Below, one piece after another: positions 46,249-59,100 of a stretch of 64,000 nt of DNA. Numbering within the stretch: position 1 is the first letter of the stretch; each line of letters starts with the position of its first letter. The translations under genes were made by a program, and so were the position numbers. The notes under the pieces were generated by a model that saw only the letters and a program-made list of their open reading frames with translations, did not search any database and was not told the DNA's origin. Source of the stretch: Seriola aureovittata (Eukaryota; Chordata; Actinopteri; Carangiformes; Carangidae); assembly GCF_021018895.1 (NCBI RefSeq), contig NC_079377.1:17142501-17206500 (forward strand), read 5' to 3'.

Positions 46249-47232
46249 AGCAGAGAATGGAAAATGATCATCATCAAGCCTGTTGCACAAGCACTGTTTG
46301 TACAATCTGACACGACTCATCAGTCATTTTTAAAACATTTACTTATTTCCAGTATTTGTTTTCAATTGATTTAGAACTGTTTTTATTATGAGTTGGTTCA
46401 AAGTGGATATTATGGTAATGTTACATTCTCAGCCAGCTTTTGATAGCACTCGCATAATTAAATGAAATATTGCTACTAAAAGACGTCCTTAAGCTGAGAT
46501 GATTAAATGTTGTTGAGTCATTTACCAGAAAATGAAATTTGTAGCAACACTATATCCAAGCTTTCTCTGTATTTTATAAGCCATATGTAGCCTATTTTCT
46601 TTTTTAGTGCAATTCCCAGGCCTTCTTTACTAGGAAGGCATGAACACTTCCTCTTTATATCTTCCTTAATTGTGAAAAGCCTAGAATTTTATAACCTTTG
46701 TATGCGGTAGGTAGGGATTGCCTGCCAGACAGAAAGTGCCTTATCGCACAGTGGAGTGGTCAGAGGAGTGCTGTAGTACAGAGCTTATTTTTTAAGACAT
46801 ATCATTTGTAATTAATTGTTACATGTAAAGAAGAAAAATCAGTTTTACACAGGCCGGAACATGACAGGTTTACTTTTCTTAATAGTTTCATCAAGTGTGT
46901 TTCAGAACCTTGTGATAATTTTACATTTGTTTTACATGGAGCACTTCCTCTATGGTGGTTTAATATGTTTGGGTTTTTTTCAGTCAAAAAGACCATGCAT
47001 CCTTAAATGATGTGCTGTAATACAGACCTAATATTGTTTTATTGTCGACTTGCTCTGTGTTTGAAGCAAAATCCTATGCAGTTAGTTTTGCCTTTCCCAC
47101 TATATGTGAGTGTGTGAAATCCCATTTGCTAATTGAGCAATAGGATTATGTGATGTGATGTTCATGTGCAATACCAACAGTATGTTTTGATTGAATACCC
47201 TTGACCATGAAAAAATATATTTATTGAATAAA
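46249..47232 (+). other. fmn2: fmn2 3' untranslated region
   Basis: About 980 bases from the stop to the AATAAA at 47227-47232. AT-rich, no coding potential recognised. Confidence 0.55.
47220..47232. terminator. Candidate two-sided poly(A) element between fmn2 and grem2
   Basis: TTTATT at 47220-47225 is AATAAA on the minus strand; AATAAA at 47227-47232 serves the plus strand; one base separates them. The element is 979 bases past the fmn2 stop and 990 bases past the grem2 stop, so it could end both convergent transcripts. Confidence 0.5.
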
Positions 47233-48214
47233 AGAAATTACATTAATTTTTAATAGTAATTCTGTTTTTGCTGATTGTTTTCTGTGTATCACTTGTCCAA
47301 CTCTCATGTGGTACAGAACTGCGTGTACTCTAAACACCGCTGTGATTTTGTATGAAATAGATTTAATATATTTTTCACAAACATACTTACACAAATACAT
47401 AAAATATATATATACTGTATATATTGCATTGCACCCTCATTACACATGCTGCAGTATGTTTTTCTACTGGCTAGTATATTTGTGGCAAATGTACAGTATA
47501 CAGCCAGGCTTATGTCCAAGCAGGTGGATGCCACTGGTCATTGCTGTGTCGCTTCATGTTTCTTGAAATCATGTCCTTGACATCAACTTGTGTATCATTT
47601 GGGACATCATATAAGTTAAGGAAAAGATACAGGATAACAGATACAATACTTCTAAACAGTCAGTTTTAAAAACAATGCTGGCAGACTGTAATTACTGTAG
47701 ATCCACCTGCAGAAAAACATGTATTACAAAAAACTTTTTAATGGGGTCACAGGGAACAGTTTAGCTTCTAAAAGGCAATGCATTGTCAGCATGGTCTCTC
47801 CTGGAGTCCATAGTGTTTTGTGGGTTTAAAACTCAGGCACTTTCTCATCTCCTTTATCACAAAGGAATCTAGAAACAAATGTACAAAAAGCAGGTAGATA
47901 TGAACTTTGTGAAATAACAGGAAAGAAAATTGGCTGCTTCATCATCAGTGTCTCTTGCATGGCCACTTGAATCAGTCTCTTAAAACAGCATCAGCTCGCC
48001 AATATGGCTCATAGTCTCTGATTAAATCAATGTTGGGCCTTAGTTTAATTAATGCCAGTTCCATGTTTCATGTCATTTTATTGTGGGACAAGCCATTATA
48101 TGTAAAACATGATGCAGAGCAGTTCAACTTGAAGCCAGTCTTTGTTTGGCGAAGTTTGCGAATATCTGCCTTTGACAATTCTCAGATGTCATTTTCAATT
48201 TTAAAAGTCCTCCT
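47233..48214 (-). other. grem2: grem2 3' untranslated region
   Basis: Non-coding sequence after the grem2 stop on the minus strand. An earlier poly(A) signal (AATAAA on the minus strand) lies at 48077-48082. Confidence 0.5.
48077..48082 (-). terminator. Candidate proximal grem2 poly(A) signal
   Basis: Plus-strand TTTATT, that is AATAAA on the minus strand, 133 bases after the grem2 stop. Could give a short 3' UTR form. Confidence 0.35.
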
Positions 48215-48793
48215 TCACAGTTTCCCATGGCCGCTCACATCCACAGACATGCAGCGACACTGTTTGACCCTCTGCACCTTACGGTGTCTGAAAGGGGGCT
48301 GCAGGTCTGGGCAGTCTAGCTGCACTGTGAGCTGTGTGATGCGGTGTGGCCTGCAGAAGGAGCAGGACTGGAACGGCTCCTGGGCCTTGTTGTGGTTTTT
48401 CCTTCCAGATCCTGAGGCTTGGCCTCGATTCTGGCCCTGAGCTGAGCTGGGGCCCATATGGCGGGGGATATAGAAGGAGTTGCACTGGCCATAGCAAAAA
48501 CGGTTGACCACAGTGCGGCTGCGGCAGCCCTCCTCGCTGATGGTCTGACGGAGGGGTTGGGTCTTGCACCAGTCCCTGCGAAGGTAGCGGCGCTCCGTCA
48601 CCACCAAGGCTTCTCGGCTGGAGGATAGCACCTCTGGTTTTTGCTGCAATAGCCGATGGTGACGCTCTGATGACAGGTTCCCTTTGGTCTTGTATGGGGA
48701 TGGGATGGATCCCTGGGGCCGAGGCTTTTTGGTCTCTGCAGTGATGCAGAGCACCCCAGCCAGTATGACTGGGATAGTTATTCTCCACAGCAT
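48215..48793 (-). CDS. grem2: Gremlin-2 (PRDC), secreted BMP antagonist
   Basis: A 192-residue secreted DAN-family protein that binds and blocks BMP ligands outside the cell. Residues 1-19 form a signal peptide (hydrophobic IPVILAGVLCI, likely cut after A19). A sequon is at N39. Motifs shared with human GREM2 include SSREALVVTER, DWCKTQPLRQT, EEGCRSRT, NRFCYGQCNSFYIPRH and VKQCRCMSV. The nine cysteines expected for the knot and free/dimer contacts are at 76, 90, 100, 104, 144, 147, 161, 179 and 181. Human GREM2 has 168 residues; here 28 residues (113-140) separate IPRH from FQSC instead of 7, a hydrophilic Gly/Ser/Gln-rich insertion without cysteines. The start M-L-W-R lies one base after an acceptor (TTTTTGTAG on the minus strand), so upstream in-frame sequence is intron and the coding region is a single exon. 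It converges with fmn2. Confidence 0.94.
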   Translation of the reverse strand: MLWRITIPVILAGVLCITAETKKPRPQGSIPSPYKTKGNLSSERHHRLLQQKPEVLSSSREALVVTERRYLRRDWCKTQPLRQTISEEGCRSRTVVNRFCYGQCNSFYIPRHMGPSSAQGQNRGQASGSGRKNHNKAQEPFQSCSFCRPHRITQLTVQLDCPDLQPPFRHRKVQRVKQCRCMSVDVSGHGKL

Positions 48794-50454
48794 TCTACAA
48801 AAAGAAAGAGACACATTACTAAGCATTACGTTCCCAAACAGAGGAAAACATCTGCTGTCGCATGAACAGAACACCGAGGCTGGTGTAACAATAATTCAAG
48901 CGGTATGTGATGATACACAACAGTCATACAATGGCTAATATGATATGAATATTGCCAAACAAGTTTGCAATTGTGTAAATGTGCATTCATGTTGAACCAC
49001 CTTTGCAGTCTAGCCTTCTAGGCATCATTGAGGAAATGAATCCATCACCAGGGCCCCCATTTGTCAGCATCTCTGTGTCATTACTTCTATTTGCTTTCCT
49101 CTCGGCTACGCAACTCTTCCAAAAATAAACAAAGCTCTGCCATCAAAGGATACACTTAAACACCCATAACGAGAAGGGGAAGTTGATTTTATTGGTCCCG
49201 TCGCCGGGTAAAATAATTAGGGCTTTGCTTACTTTAGTCATGAACTATGCCGCAGATATGTAAACAGGCATTAGAGAGGCCCATCTGCATGTTATTAGGG
49301 GAAGAGTTGGGGAACTCTACAGCACCCTTTGGGAGTCCACTCTTCTACTCTTTGGTGATATACTATGGAGCAAATTGAACTGAGAATGACCTGTGGTGTC
49401 CATAATCGACATGTCTTCTGTATCATGCTAGCACCAAAGAGATCCAGAGAGATGATTTCTCCTCCATTTAGGATGGAGTATCCACCCGTGTGCATGCTGT
49501 CAGTATTTGTGCCAGCACATTTTTGACCATCACTCAAGCATCTTTTCAGCAGATGTTGCTCCTGACAAGCGTTGCATGACATCAAGTCAGAAATCCTGAC
49601 AGAGAACCAAACGGCCTCAAGGCTATTGGCTGCTCCTATTCACAGACTCTTCTTTGCTGTGCAAATTTGTATGTTCCCTTTCTTCTCTTCCTGGACCTGC
49701 AACTCACTCTGACATGGAACAAATTACTTTATCATAATCCACTTTGTTTTTTGCCCCCTTTTTTCTGCCCTTGACCTTGGGGTCATGGCAGCTCTGTCCG
49801 AGCTGCATGAGCCCTCAAGTCTACATATCACTGTCCCGGCAGCACTTGCCCCTAAGCTAGACAGCAGCTGTTTGTCCATCAAGCTGAGATGTAGTATGAA
49901 TTCTAACTAGACTTTTTCTAAAGGATATCAAGAGAAATGTTGGAGTTACATTGACGCAGAAGATCTACTTTCCTTTTTAATGCTTTCTAATGGAAATCTG
50001 ATCCCTTCAATCTATTTTTTTTTTTTTTCTTCATTAAGAAATCAAACCTATGCAGGAAGGTGGATTTTGGATTTTGTCTACCATCTGCCAAGAAATCAGA
50101 ACAATAGTCAAGTCTATTGTTGATATTTGGTGTTTTCCATGCGGATGTCCAGAAGACAAATGCATTCTGAATTTGAAATTCAATAAGAGGACCACAAGAG
50201 CATCTTCTCAGATATCTGCACCTCAGACATGTATGTACACATTTTTGCGTACACACACGAGCCAGTACACACACCCCCACACCCATCATACGGTTAGAAT
50301 AACTAAACCAAAGACTCCCGCTGGGCTCTTCCACCACCTACTGCATCAGGGAGTCATGACCCCATTCCATCTTCCAGTGATCTACCTTCCATGTGCAACA
50401 AAGTCTCATTTGTCTTTAGTCTTATTCCTGCTGACTATGTATTTAAATACATAA

Positions 50455-50473
50455 CCCCCCCCCCCCCCCCCCC
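50455..50473. repeat. Poly-C run (19 C)
   Basis: Uninterrupted C homopolymer; forms a G run on the minus strand. Confidence 0.9.
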
Positions 50474-53055
50474 ACATGCTTCTGTGTGCAGGCAGGCTCT
50501 TGTTCTCTGTTCCCCTCCATCCATCGTTTAAAGAGGCGCCCTGTAACTTTGGAGAGCTACAGTCTGCAAAAGCCCCAGGGACTCTGGAGGGATGACCTGA
50601 CCGACTGTGTACATAGGGCATGACGGATGGCCTATACAGTCAGCCGCCGCGCTACCTCTCCACTCCCAAACCCGGCCTAAGTATGATAGTGCCGACCCTG
50701 CCAAGCTATCTTCATCAATCTCTGCAGCAAGACAAATTGCGGTTTTGGGGTAGGGATTCAGGGGCTTTGGGGGGAGCGCTGAGGTGGATGGGTGGGTGGT
50801 TAGTGGTTGAGGTTATAGAAGATAGAAGGAAAGGGGGAGAAGATGGTGAGGTTTGGGACAGATGACCTACTGGGAAACAAAACCAGCCTCACTTGGGCTT
50901 CATGTGGAGAATATGCCCTCCTTCCATTAACTGTATATCTCTCCACAAGCTGTTTGCCTCTTTATTTCTCTCTCTCTCCTCATCTGTCTCTCTCTGTCAC
51001 TCTATCTGTGTGTGTCTCCCTGACGCACAGCACTAATCATCACAGAGCCCCGCAGACGGAAGGAGACTGTGGTTTTGTGTGTTAATGCTGAGACAGAACT
51101 GAACCGGACCTTTCTGTCTGCTAAACACTAATATTGTCCACAAACACAGCTTTATGTTTTACCAGAACCACAAATACTTGGGGGATATGCTTCGCTGAAC
51201 TGTGGCAGACCTTGGTTCCAAAATTCAGACCTATAATGAAATTACAAATACCAGAGAGACTGCTGAGCTAGACACAAGCCTTCCTGAAAACAGCTATTAT
51301 CATCAGTGGGAACTTGTTATGTTTTGTTTTTCAGAATGGCATTATAATACCATGGTAATGTTTTCTGTCTGCACAACAATGGGTCTTTTCTTTTTTTTTT
51401 TTTTTTTCAAATCTCAAATTGAAATGAAAAACAAAATTGTCAAAGGAAAGCCTGACTGCTAAATATTTAATATTTCAGATATTCAGTTGTTAAATAATTG
51501 AAAAAAGAAGCGAGAAGTCCTGTCACGGCTTTGAAATTTGTTCACACAGATGTGCTTCCACAAAACCCTGTGAAACATCTTCCCAGCATGTCTTCAAAGG
51601 CAGGTTAAAACAAACAAAACCTGATGCCTCAATTATTGGTGCGTCAGAAAGTCTCATACACAGACTGGTAAGTGCAGTTAATTACAGTAGAACTGCATTT
51701 AATTCACCGTGCAGCTCAAACCTCAATCACACACGGGCAGCCGCATACACACACGCACGTATGCACACACCCATACGTGACCACACACATGCGAGCATAC
51801 ACACACACACACACAGGATATAGAGAGCGAGAGAAAGAGGGAAAGAGGTAAATGAAATGTTTTCACTTGGAGCCAATTACACAAAGAGGAACCATGTCAT
51901 TATCTGCATTTGCGGATTGTATTTTCCCAAACTACGCTCGGCTGTTGGCTCATTAACAGTTGGGGAGTTGGTGGGGGCTCCTTTCGGGGGCTTTTCTGTG
52001 CAAATGTGTCTAATGCCAACATTGCCAGGAGGCTGCTTTAGGCAGTTTGGGCAGCCATTTGTCACCACAATCCATCTTGATAATGACTAGCAGCCCAGAT
52101 ATAATGCTTTCCAAGCTAAGTACTGGCAAGTATGTACGGCAACTCCTTCGCCTCGGCAACATAAAGTGCTTTAGTGGTGGATGAGGGGCAATTAGAGATG
52201 CTATGATAGTACAGCGTTTCTCATTCCAGATCAGGATGAGACTTCTTATGAAGCTGCAGTGATTAACGCCACCTTCCACTTACACTTAAAGTGGAGTTTA
52301 TTTAATCCTTTAACATAGAGCTTTGTCATTTTGTTTCCCCTTAAGTAGCTTTAAGGTTGCTAAAATGGCCTTATTTCACACGCTCTGACAGTATCACATT
52401 TATACTCTGTATCAGCTTGTTCCAGTGCTTCACTGAAGCGATATGAGTTTTATGGATGAAACATCCGAGACCAAGACTCCATGTCTTTTATGGGTTTACC
52501 ATTCAATCAAATAGAAATATTCTAGACGTCTTGAGCATCATTTGGTGTCTTTGGAAAGTTTAGGATCCCCACTAGAATTTAAAATAATGTGGGTTTGAAC
52601 AATGTTTGGCTGCACAGCATGAGTTTGCAATGACTGGCGCAACGACAGGCCACAGCATGTTAAAGTGTTTAAAGTCGGCTTTTTTAAGCCATATTTCGCT
52701 CCCAAGCAAGGTGAATGTTCTGTTGGTTGAAAAAAAAAGTAATCACAGCAGGACAGACTGCAGCATTTCACTGCCATTTTAATCCGCTTTCCTGAGTGTT
52801 TTCTTAGTACTTGGTCGGGCGTATAAGCGTAAAACTTCACATCTTAAGAATGCTGTTAAGGTGTCTATCAAATACCAGTTTTACTATCTTTAGAAGCTTA
52901 CTGTGCAGAGTTTTCTGTTGCTAAAGAAACTGTAATGTGTCTGTGCGCTAAATCCTCTTTGACATCAGAGCGGACTGTACAAGGTGGTGCAGTCACCGGA
53001 GCTGTAAGAAGGATCAGAAGGCAAACTCTCTACCATTCACCGCACGCATACTGTA

Positions 53056-53115
53056 GACACACACACACACAACACACACACACACACACACACACACAAC
53101 ACACACACACACACA
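53056..53115. repeat. (CA)n microsatellite, interrupted
   Basis: CA units with two extra A interruptions; a second short CA tract lies at 53198-53219. Confidence 0.92.
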
Positions 53116-53454
53116 TATATGTGTTCACACACCATCTTGGATACACATCAACATACACATGACTACACACAAATACAGTAATGATACAAAAGTGAACACA
53201 CACACACACACACACACAAACAAGGATCTACACCTGTACACATGAACAGAGAAAAAGAATAGTGATTATTTTGTACACACAGAATACATTTTCCTCATGT
53301 ACATGAACATCATTATCTCTCATTCTCTCGTTTTTCACATTCACTGGAAAAACTAAACTGACTCTTAATCTCACTGAGACTCTCTGTACAACACGCTGTC
53401 ATCACTCACTAATTCTCTCACTCACAACACTAATTCCCTGGAACCTCGAGCCAC

Positions 53455-53610
53455 TAATTATAGTCATTTAGTAGACACTTTTATCCAAAATACCTCACCT
53501 TAAAGGCGTACATTTTTTATTATGGGTGGCCCCAGTGGAAATCAAACCATCAGTGCTGGCAGAAATACTAAGTAGCAGTTCAACTACTGCTGTTCGAGTG
53601 ACATGGTTCT
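53455..53610 (+). repeat. Teleost dispersed repeat (CATTTAG..GACxCTTTTATCC type)
   Basis: GTCATTTAGTAGACACTTTT then ATCCAAAATACCTCA resembles a frequent fish repeat containing CATTTAGCAGACGCTTTTAT. Downstream GGGTGGCCCCAGTGGAAATC resembles its usual continuation. Identification rests on memory of the family. Confidence 0.55.
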
Positions 53611-55735
53611 GCGCTTAGTCATTCACGGACTCACTGAGTCACTCGGTCTCACACTCACGTGGGATATCCCAAAGCAGCACTCACTGAGCTACACTTTTCT
53701 CAGTAACCCCAAATGACATATGCTACTTTCATAAATATATATATAATCACTGTTCCCTAACACACACTGCCAAGAATGTCCATCTTGAAAGCATTTTTCT
53801 TTGTATTTTGAAATCCTGTTGTTTAAAAGGAAAATTCAGCCAATGAAGTGAGGTAATTTATACTGTATGTCCACGTGTATCATCCTGCATCAACAACTTT
53901 CTTGAATGAAACATTAATTTGGAATTTGTAACATGCTCTTTGTTACGGTAGTTGACATTTCAAAACATCCCTAGAAAGTTGCTCTCAAGCTATAAAACTG
54001 TTGAACGGGTGTTTTTTTGATTAAGTGTTAAATAAGTGTTATCTCAGTCAAGCATAAAGTATGGTTTATGTACCTCTCACCACAGTGCGCAGCGGGACAG
54101 TAATGTGTTGAGGATGCAGTCAGGGATGGTTGTCCACCTTCAGTGGTCCTTGCGTCCGCTTCCAGGTTTCGGTTTCCATGGCAACATAATCTGTAGTATC
54201 CTCAGGCTTGTCCTTGCTCCGTTTTTTTTTTTTCCCCCGTTGCTAAAGATTCAAAGTCTTGGACACGATCAGTTTTCCATCTTCCTGGAAAATGTGTATC
54301 TCTGTCTCACTCCCTCTCTCTCTGTCTGACTCTCTCTTTCTCGTCTTCTTGTTTTCAGGTTAAAGAGAAAAGCTCCAGGTTTACGTCACAGTAAGCCCGT
54401 ATCTTAGTGCTGTGGACACTGCCTGTAGTCTGTCTTTGAGAGTGTTCGACTCACTGTAAAGCCTGCCTCAGTTTGAATCCCCACCACCCCTTCCCTCCTC
54501 AAGACTGGGAGGGTTTTTCCTATTGGCCCTGGTCATTGTTAGAATCAAACCAAGCTTCACTTCTTTCATTTAAGTCTGTCTCTCCCTGTGTCTGTCTCTG
54601 TCTGCCTACTGATTTTTTTTTTTTATATATCTCTTTGTTGTAATGCCCACTCATCCATGATATTTCAAACCTATCAAACTGACAGCTTCTCCTTTATCCT
54701 CTTTTATTCTTTTCCTCTTCCCCTGTGTTTGACATTTGCATTTACATTTTCAGGAAGTGTAAGACATTTTGCCACCATGTATAGAAACAATAATCTGCTC
54801 CAAAAAAAACTAAATTATCCTCTTTCATTGACACTGTAACCACATCACATTACAAGCCATAACCCCGATCCATAAATCATTGCATGCATGTATCCAGACA
54901 CACTAACAGCATGCTTTGAAAAATGCCACAACTTGCATTCCTTGATGCAACTGAGACAATAATGTTTGTCTGTTTTGTGGCTCTTGCTAAGCTGACCACT
55001 GGGCACAGAGACTGAAAACACTGAATGTCACTTCTGCCATCAAAGCACTGAGACATCAACAGACCCTGTAAAACCTCAGATGGGTACAGTCTGAACAATA
55101 ACCCCTTCAACAGACCAGAGGATGATGACATTTTTGCATGACAAAACTTCATTTGTCTGCAAAGTACCGTGGTGCATTTTGCTGATCTGTGTTGACGAGG
55201 AGCCAGTTGAAGAGGCAGATCCCTGCTGTAGCAAATAATTTATCACCCTCTAGTGGTAGAAGGGAGAAGTGTGAAAGAATGAATGCTGCACTTAGTTATA
55301 GTGGCCTTTTGTGTGTCCAAGAAGTTAAAAAAAAAAAAAACACATTCAGACCAGGTCATAGTAACAGATAGAGGGCCAACTTTAATAATACAAGTAAGTA
55401 AAAGTGTCTTTAAATATGGTATAAAAATAAATGCAGGAGAGAATAACAAAGAATTATGTTCTACATAAGACAGGAGACAGCATTTTTGTAATTTTGAATG
55501 TGACTTTACAAGTGCAATGAAAACCATATGTGCTAATTATTGTAGTGCAATAAAATAATTCAAAGCAAAAATAAATGCACAATAAATAATCATAATCATA
55601 ATAATAATCAGAATATATATATGTATATATATTGTATATTCATTCTGCACAACACTTCCCATAGCGTGACAAAGTATCTGTGACCTCAGATGTAAAGCGA
55701 TGACATTGGTTAGATTTATCAGTTTAAGCTGTCAT

Positions 55736-55741
55736 TTTATT
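55736..55741 (-). terminator. Candidate rgs7 poly(A) signal
   Basis: Minus-strand AATAAA about 405 bases after the rgs7 stop, in a T-rich (plus-strand) context. Confidence 0.3.
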
Positions 55742-56146
55742 TTTTTTTTCTATGTGTTTTTTTTTTTTCTCTCTGACATCATTTGTTTGAGCTGGAAGTG
55801 AGAGAGGGGGCTCTGATCCAGCAGTTACGATGGAAAGAACTGGAATACTGGATTCGATTTTTTTTTTCTTTTTTCCAATGGCATTTTTCATCTCGCCAGT
55901 CTGTCAGTGTCCTCACAAGTCCAGCAGTGCCTCCCTTCTGAGAATACTGGAAATATATCAGGTACTGTAAGAGGAGAGAGAAGAAGGAGCGTCCTCTCCA
56001 TGGACATGCAACATCCGGTGGACAACAGACGAACAGACGGCCCGGCTCATCGCCCGGCTGAGCCTAGAGCGGATGGACAGACAATGATGATGAATAGATG
56101 AGATGGTCCCCCTCTCCATGTCCCAGAGAGAGAGATGGCATTGAAT

Positions 56147-56197
56147 TTAGCATGATGGCACACGACTGGTCAGCCTCTTTGATGCTGTCGTTTTCCC
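56147..56197 (-). CDS. rgs7: rgs7 terminal exon in window
   Basis: Starts after GTGCAG on the minus strand; 16 codons [16 protein letters not shown] then TAA. Corresponds to the human RGS7 isoform tail GKSLTSKRLTS. The alternative human tail containing FEKFAQNVG was not found between here and the previous exon. Confidence 0.85.
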   Translation of the reverse strand, partial: GKTTASKRLTSRVPSC

Positions 56198-59100
56198 CTG
56201 CACTGGGAGAAGAGAAAAGAGAGCGGAACAGACAGGTGGGGAAGTGAATACTTTTATTTAGTGGCTATCACAAGAGATCCACAGTGGTTGGCAGCATCAC
56301 TAAGACTACAACAACCAAATTCCAATGTTCAGTATGTATCATTTTGTATTGGACATTACCTGGAAGCAACAGCCTTCAGAACAAGTTCTTACTTTTCTGT
56401 GGGGACAAAAAAAGGATAATTACGTGAAGGCGTTCTAGTGCTGTGCAGAGGATTACTCCGCCATCGTTACAAAGCCATTCAAAAAGGTAAAACTGCATCA
56501 AAAGAGACTAAATAGTGAAGAGTCACTTCCAGTGAACTGTATTCACATGCTATTTTGATGTGAGAAAGAAAACAAACATAACGTACACCTAGGAACTGAC
56601 GTAGATTTGGCTGCTTCTTCCTGTTAAAATCCCTGCCAGTAAAAATAAAATCTTCCTTAGCCAGAATGACAAGCAGAGGAAGTGTAGGAGGCGTGAGACG
56701 GAGCAGGCTTTAAGCACATACATACACCTGTGTAATTCTGAATTATTCATCATGTTATGACACACTCCGTGTCTCTGCTATTCATAATGGTTTCTACAAG
56801 CCTGACAGGAGTCCCGATCAGCTATTCCATCACCCACACCTTTAGCAAGACTCTATTAATACCTTCTATTCACACTCTGCCCCTCGTTGGCATTGCTGAC
56901 ACGCAGGAGCCACTTTGTTTGACATGTTCTCTAGTTCGCACCTTTAACCGACTCTGTCACGTAAAAACCGCTGAAATTCATAGATTTTATATCCATTTCA
57001 GATACATTGCATGTTTGTAGGAAACATATACTTGAGCCTGCTTTAAGCGACAGTTGTGGTATTAACACAAACGACTGCATGTAATTTCAAGGCGTTGCTT
57101 GGAGTGTTAAATCTACTGGGGAAAACATCCAACTCTGCAGCTAAAGACAGACGAGCTTTTGTTCAGGAGTTAGCTGAGACCAAACGACAAGCTCAAAGGA
57201 ACAGAGTCACAGCTCCATCGGGACACCGGTGTTGTTCTAAATCTGCCAACTGTTTGCGAACATTACGTAATAATGATCATATCTCAGGACTATTTTTCTG
57301 CCCCTTAATGGTCAAAAATGTCTGTATATAGTTAGTGAGCAGAATTACATCAGTGTTAAATTTCCACACTTGTTCAATATGTGAGTGGGTTTCTGGGAAT
57401 GGGCTTAAAGTGTGATTTAACAGACTTTGAAAAGGCATGACTGCGGGCGCCAGGAGGGCAAGTTTCAGCATCACCAAGACTGGAGCTCCAGTGAATGTAC
57501 ACACAGCAACACAGGTTGTAAGCATGCACTGTCATCTGCATGTACTGAGATGCGTATGTATCCAGTGTTCTGAGTCAGGCTGTTTTTTTACCTTCTTCTT
57601 GGCCTGTAATAACTCCTGGTAGGCACTGGAACGGATGAAACGGCTGTAAGAATCACTCTTCATCAACTTGTAGATGTGTTCCTGTTTTAGAAACAAAGAA
57701 TATGATAATGATGTATTAAATAATGTATTAAAGCATCAGACAAGTATCAGATTGTGCTGAATAGAAATTCCAGTGAGCACCAAAGCAGAGCTGTGATTCA
57801 TGAATTGCCAGGAGAGAAGATGCTGCTGTTGTATGAAGGATGAAGTGTTTAGATCACGAGCAATGTTTCCAGACAAAAGTTGAACTTCTCTGCGTAAAAC
57901 TGTATATAAACCTCTACAGAAAATAGCTATGAATGTGATTTAATGTATTTGTATCATTTGCTTTCGATCAATCAGTCACCTGTGCATCCTCAAAGGCGTA
58001 GCGTCCGGGATCTTTGACATTCTGAGTGGTTTTGGCGTAGCTCTTGGAGTCCACGTTGATGGCACTGGGCGCTCCGGGGGCCAGAAACTCCTGCCAGATC
58101 TCCTGAACCCGGGTTGGAACTTCTCTGATGGGACGTTTCTTTAGTTCCTGGACCGCTAGCCAGAACCTACGAACCAAAGTTAACAATAAGATAGTTGCAT
58201 CTTAATATAGCAGCTCTGGACAACTTATTAAAAGTTTTCATGGCTGAGAAGAAACTAAATGTAACAGATCCACACTTATTAGACGAGTATTCATTTTTTT
58301 TAGTCAGAAGTCAAACTAATCCAGTGATGACAACTTTTTGTGGATCAGCCTTGAAGTCAGCTCAGTTCTGGGTTCCCTCAGCAGATTTTCAAGGGATATA
58401 TGACATTAGGATTTAACATAATAAACACCATAAGTCTTCTGATATGCATACATACAAGTAATACGAATGAATGAATATATCATTTACAGTTGAGCTGTCT
58501 AAGATCAAAATGCATATTCTTAGGCCTAGATCTACTGCAGGCTTTATTTTCTACATAAATGACCCAAACTCTGTTAATAAAAGGCAACGGACCTAATGGT
58601 CAATATAAAAAGATCAGTCATGGCTCACTTAATAAAGGCTTATTGGAGGTGCTGGAGCTGAGATTCTGATTGGTGCAATATTAGGCCCTTAGTCGCTACA
58701 ATACCTTTGAGGGTTTTTTTTTTTTTTAAACTTGCAAACTACAGTCTGTACAGCACACAGGGTACTATTAATAATTCAGTAACTAATTTTAGGCGCATCG
58801 CCTTTCCATTTTACACATTTTACATTTAAGAGTTTGTTCCATCGTCTTGTCATCACAGAGGAAAAAGACACATGGTAAGAAATGTGCAACAGTAACTGCA
58901 GCAAGAATAATTTCAATGCTTGCCTTACTTAAAGACACTTCAGCAGAGACGGACTATAAATAGTGGAGGGGCATAGAACCAAGCTTAATTAAAAAAAGTT
59001 AAGGTTTATAATTAAAATTAAATAGGTCCATGAATTGCAGCATGTTTTTTGTCAGCAATACATACATTCAGTTACAGGAGAGGGAAAACAATGCTCAACT

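Larger units (their letters stand above)
48794..56146. other. grem2 5' intron/upstream DNA and grem2-rgs7 spacer
   Basis: No coding exon recognised in about 7.3 kb. It must contain or precede the non-coding 5' exon of grem2, which I could not place. It holds a poly-C run (50455-50473), CA microsatellites (51790-51818, 53056-53115, 53198-53219), a teleost dispersed repeat at about 53455-53610, and probably the rgs7 3' UTR at its right end (about 55720-56146). Confidence 0.6.

Noticed and set aside
48374..48457. The grem2 insertion as an unspliced mini-intron
   Set aside because: No GT..AG pair brackets it on the minus strand, and it is far shorter than typical introns; kept as coding.
48279..48788. 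169-codon minus-strand frame overlapping grem2
   Set aside because: Out-of-frame shadow of grem2; no similarity of its own.
48794..48874. 27-residue N-terminal extension of grem2
   Set aside because: A splice acceptor lies one base before the chosen ATG, and the signal peptide begins at the chosen start.
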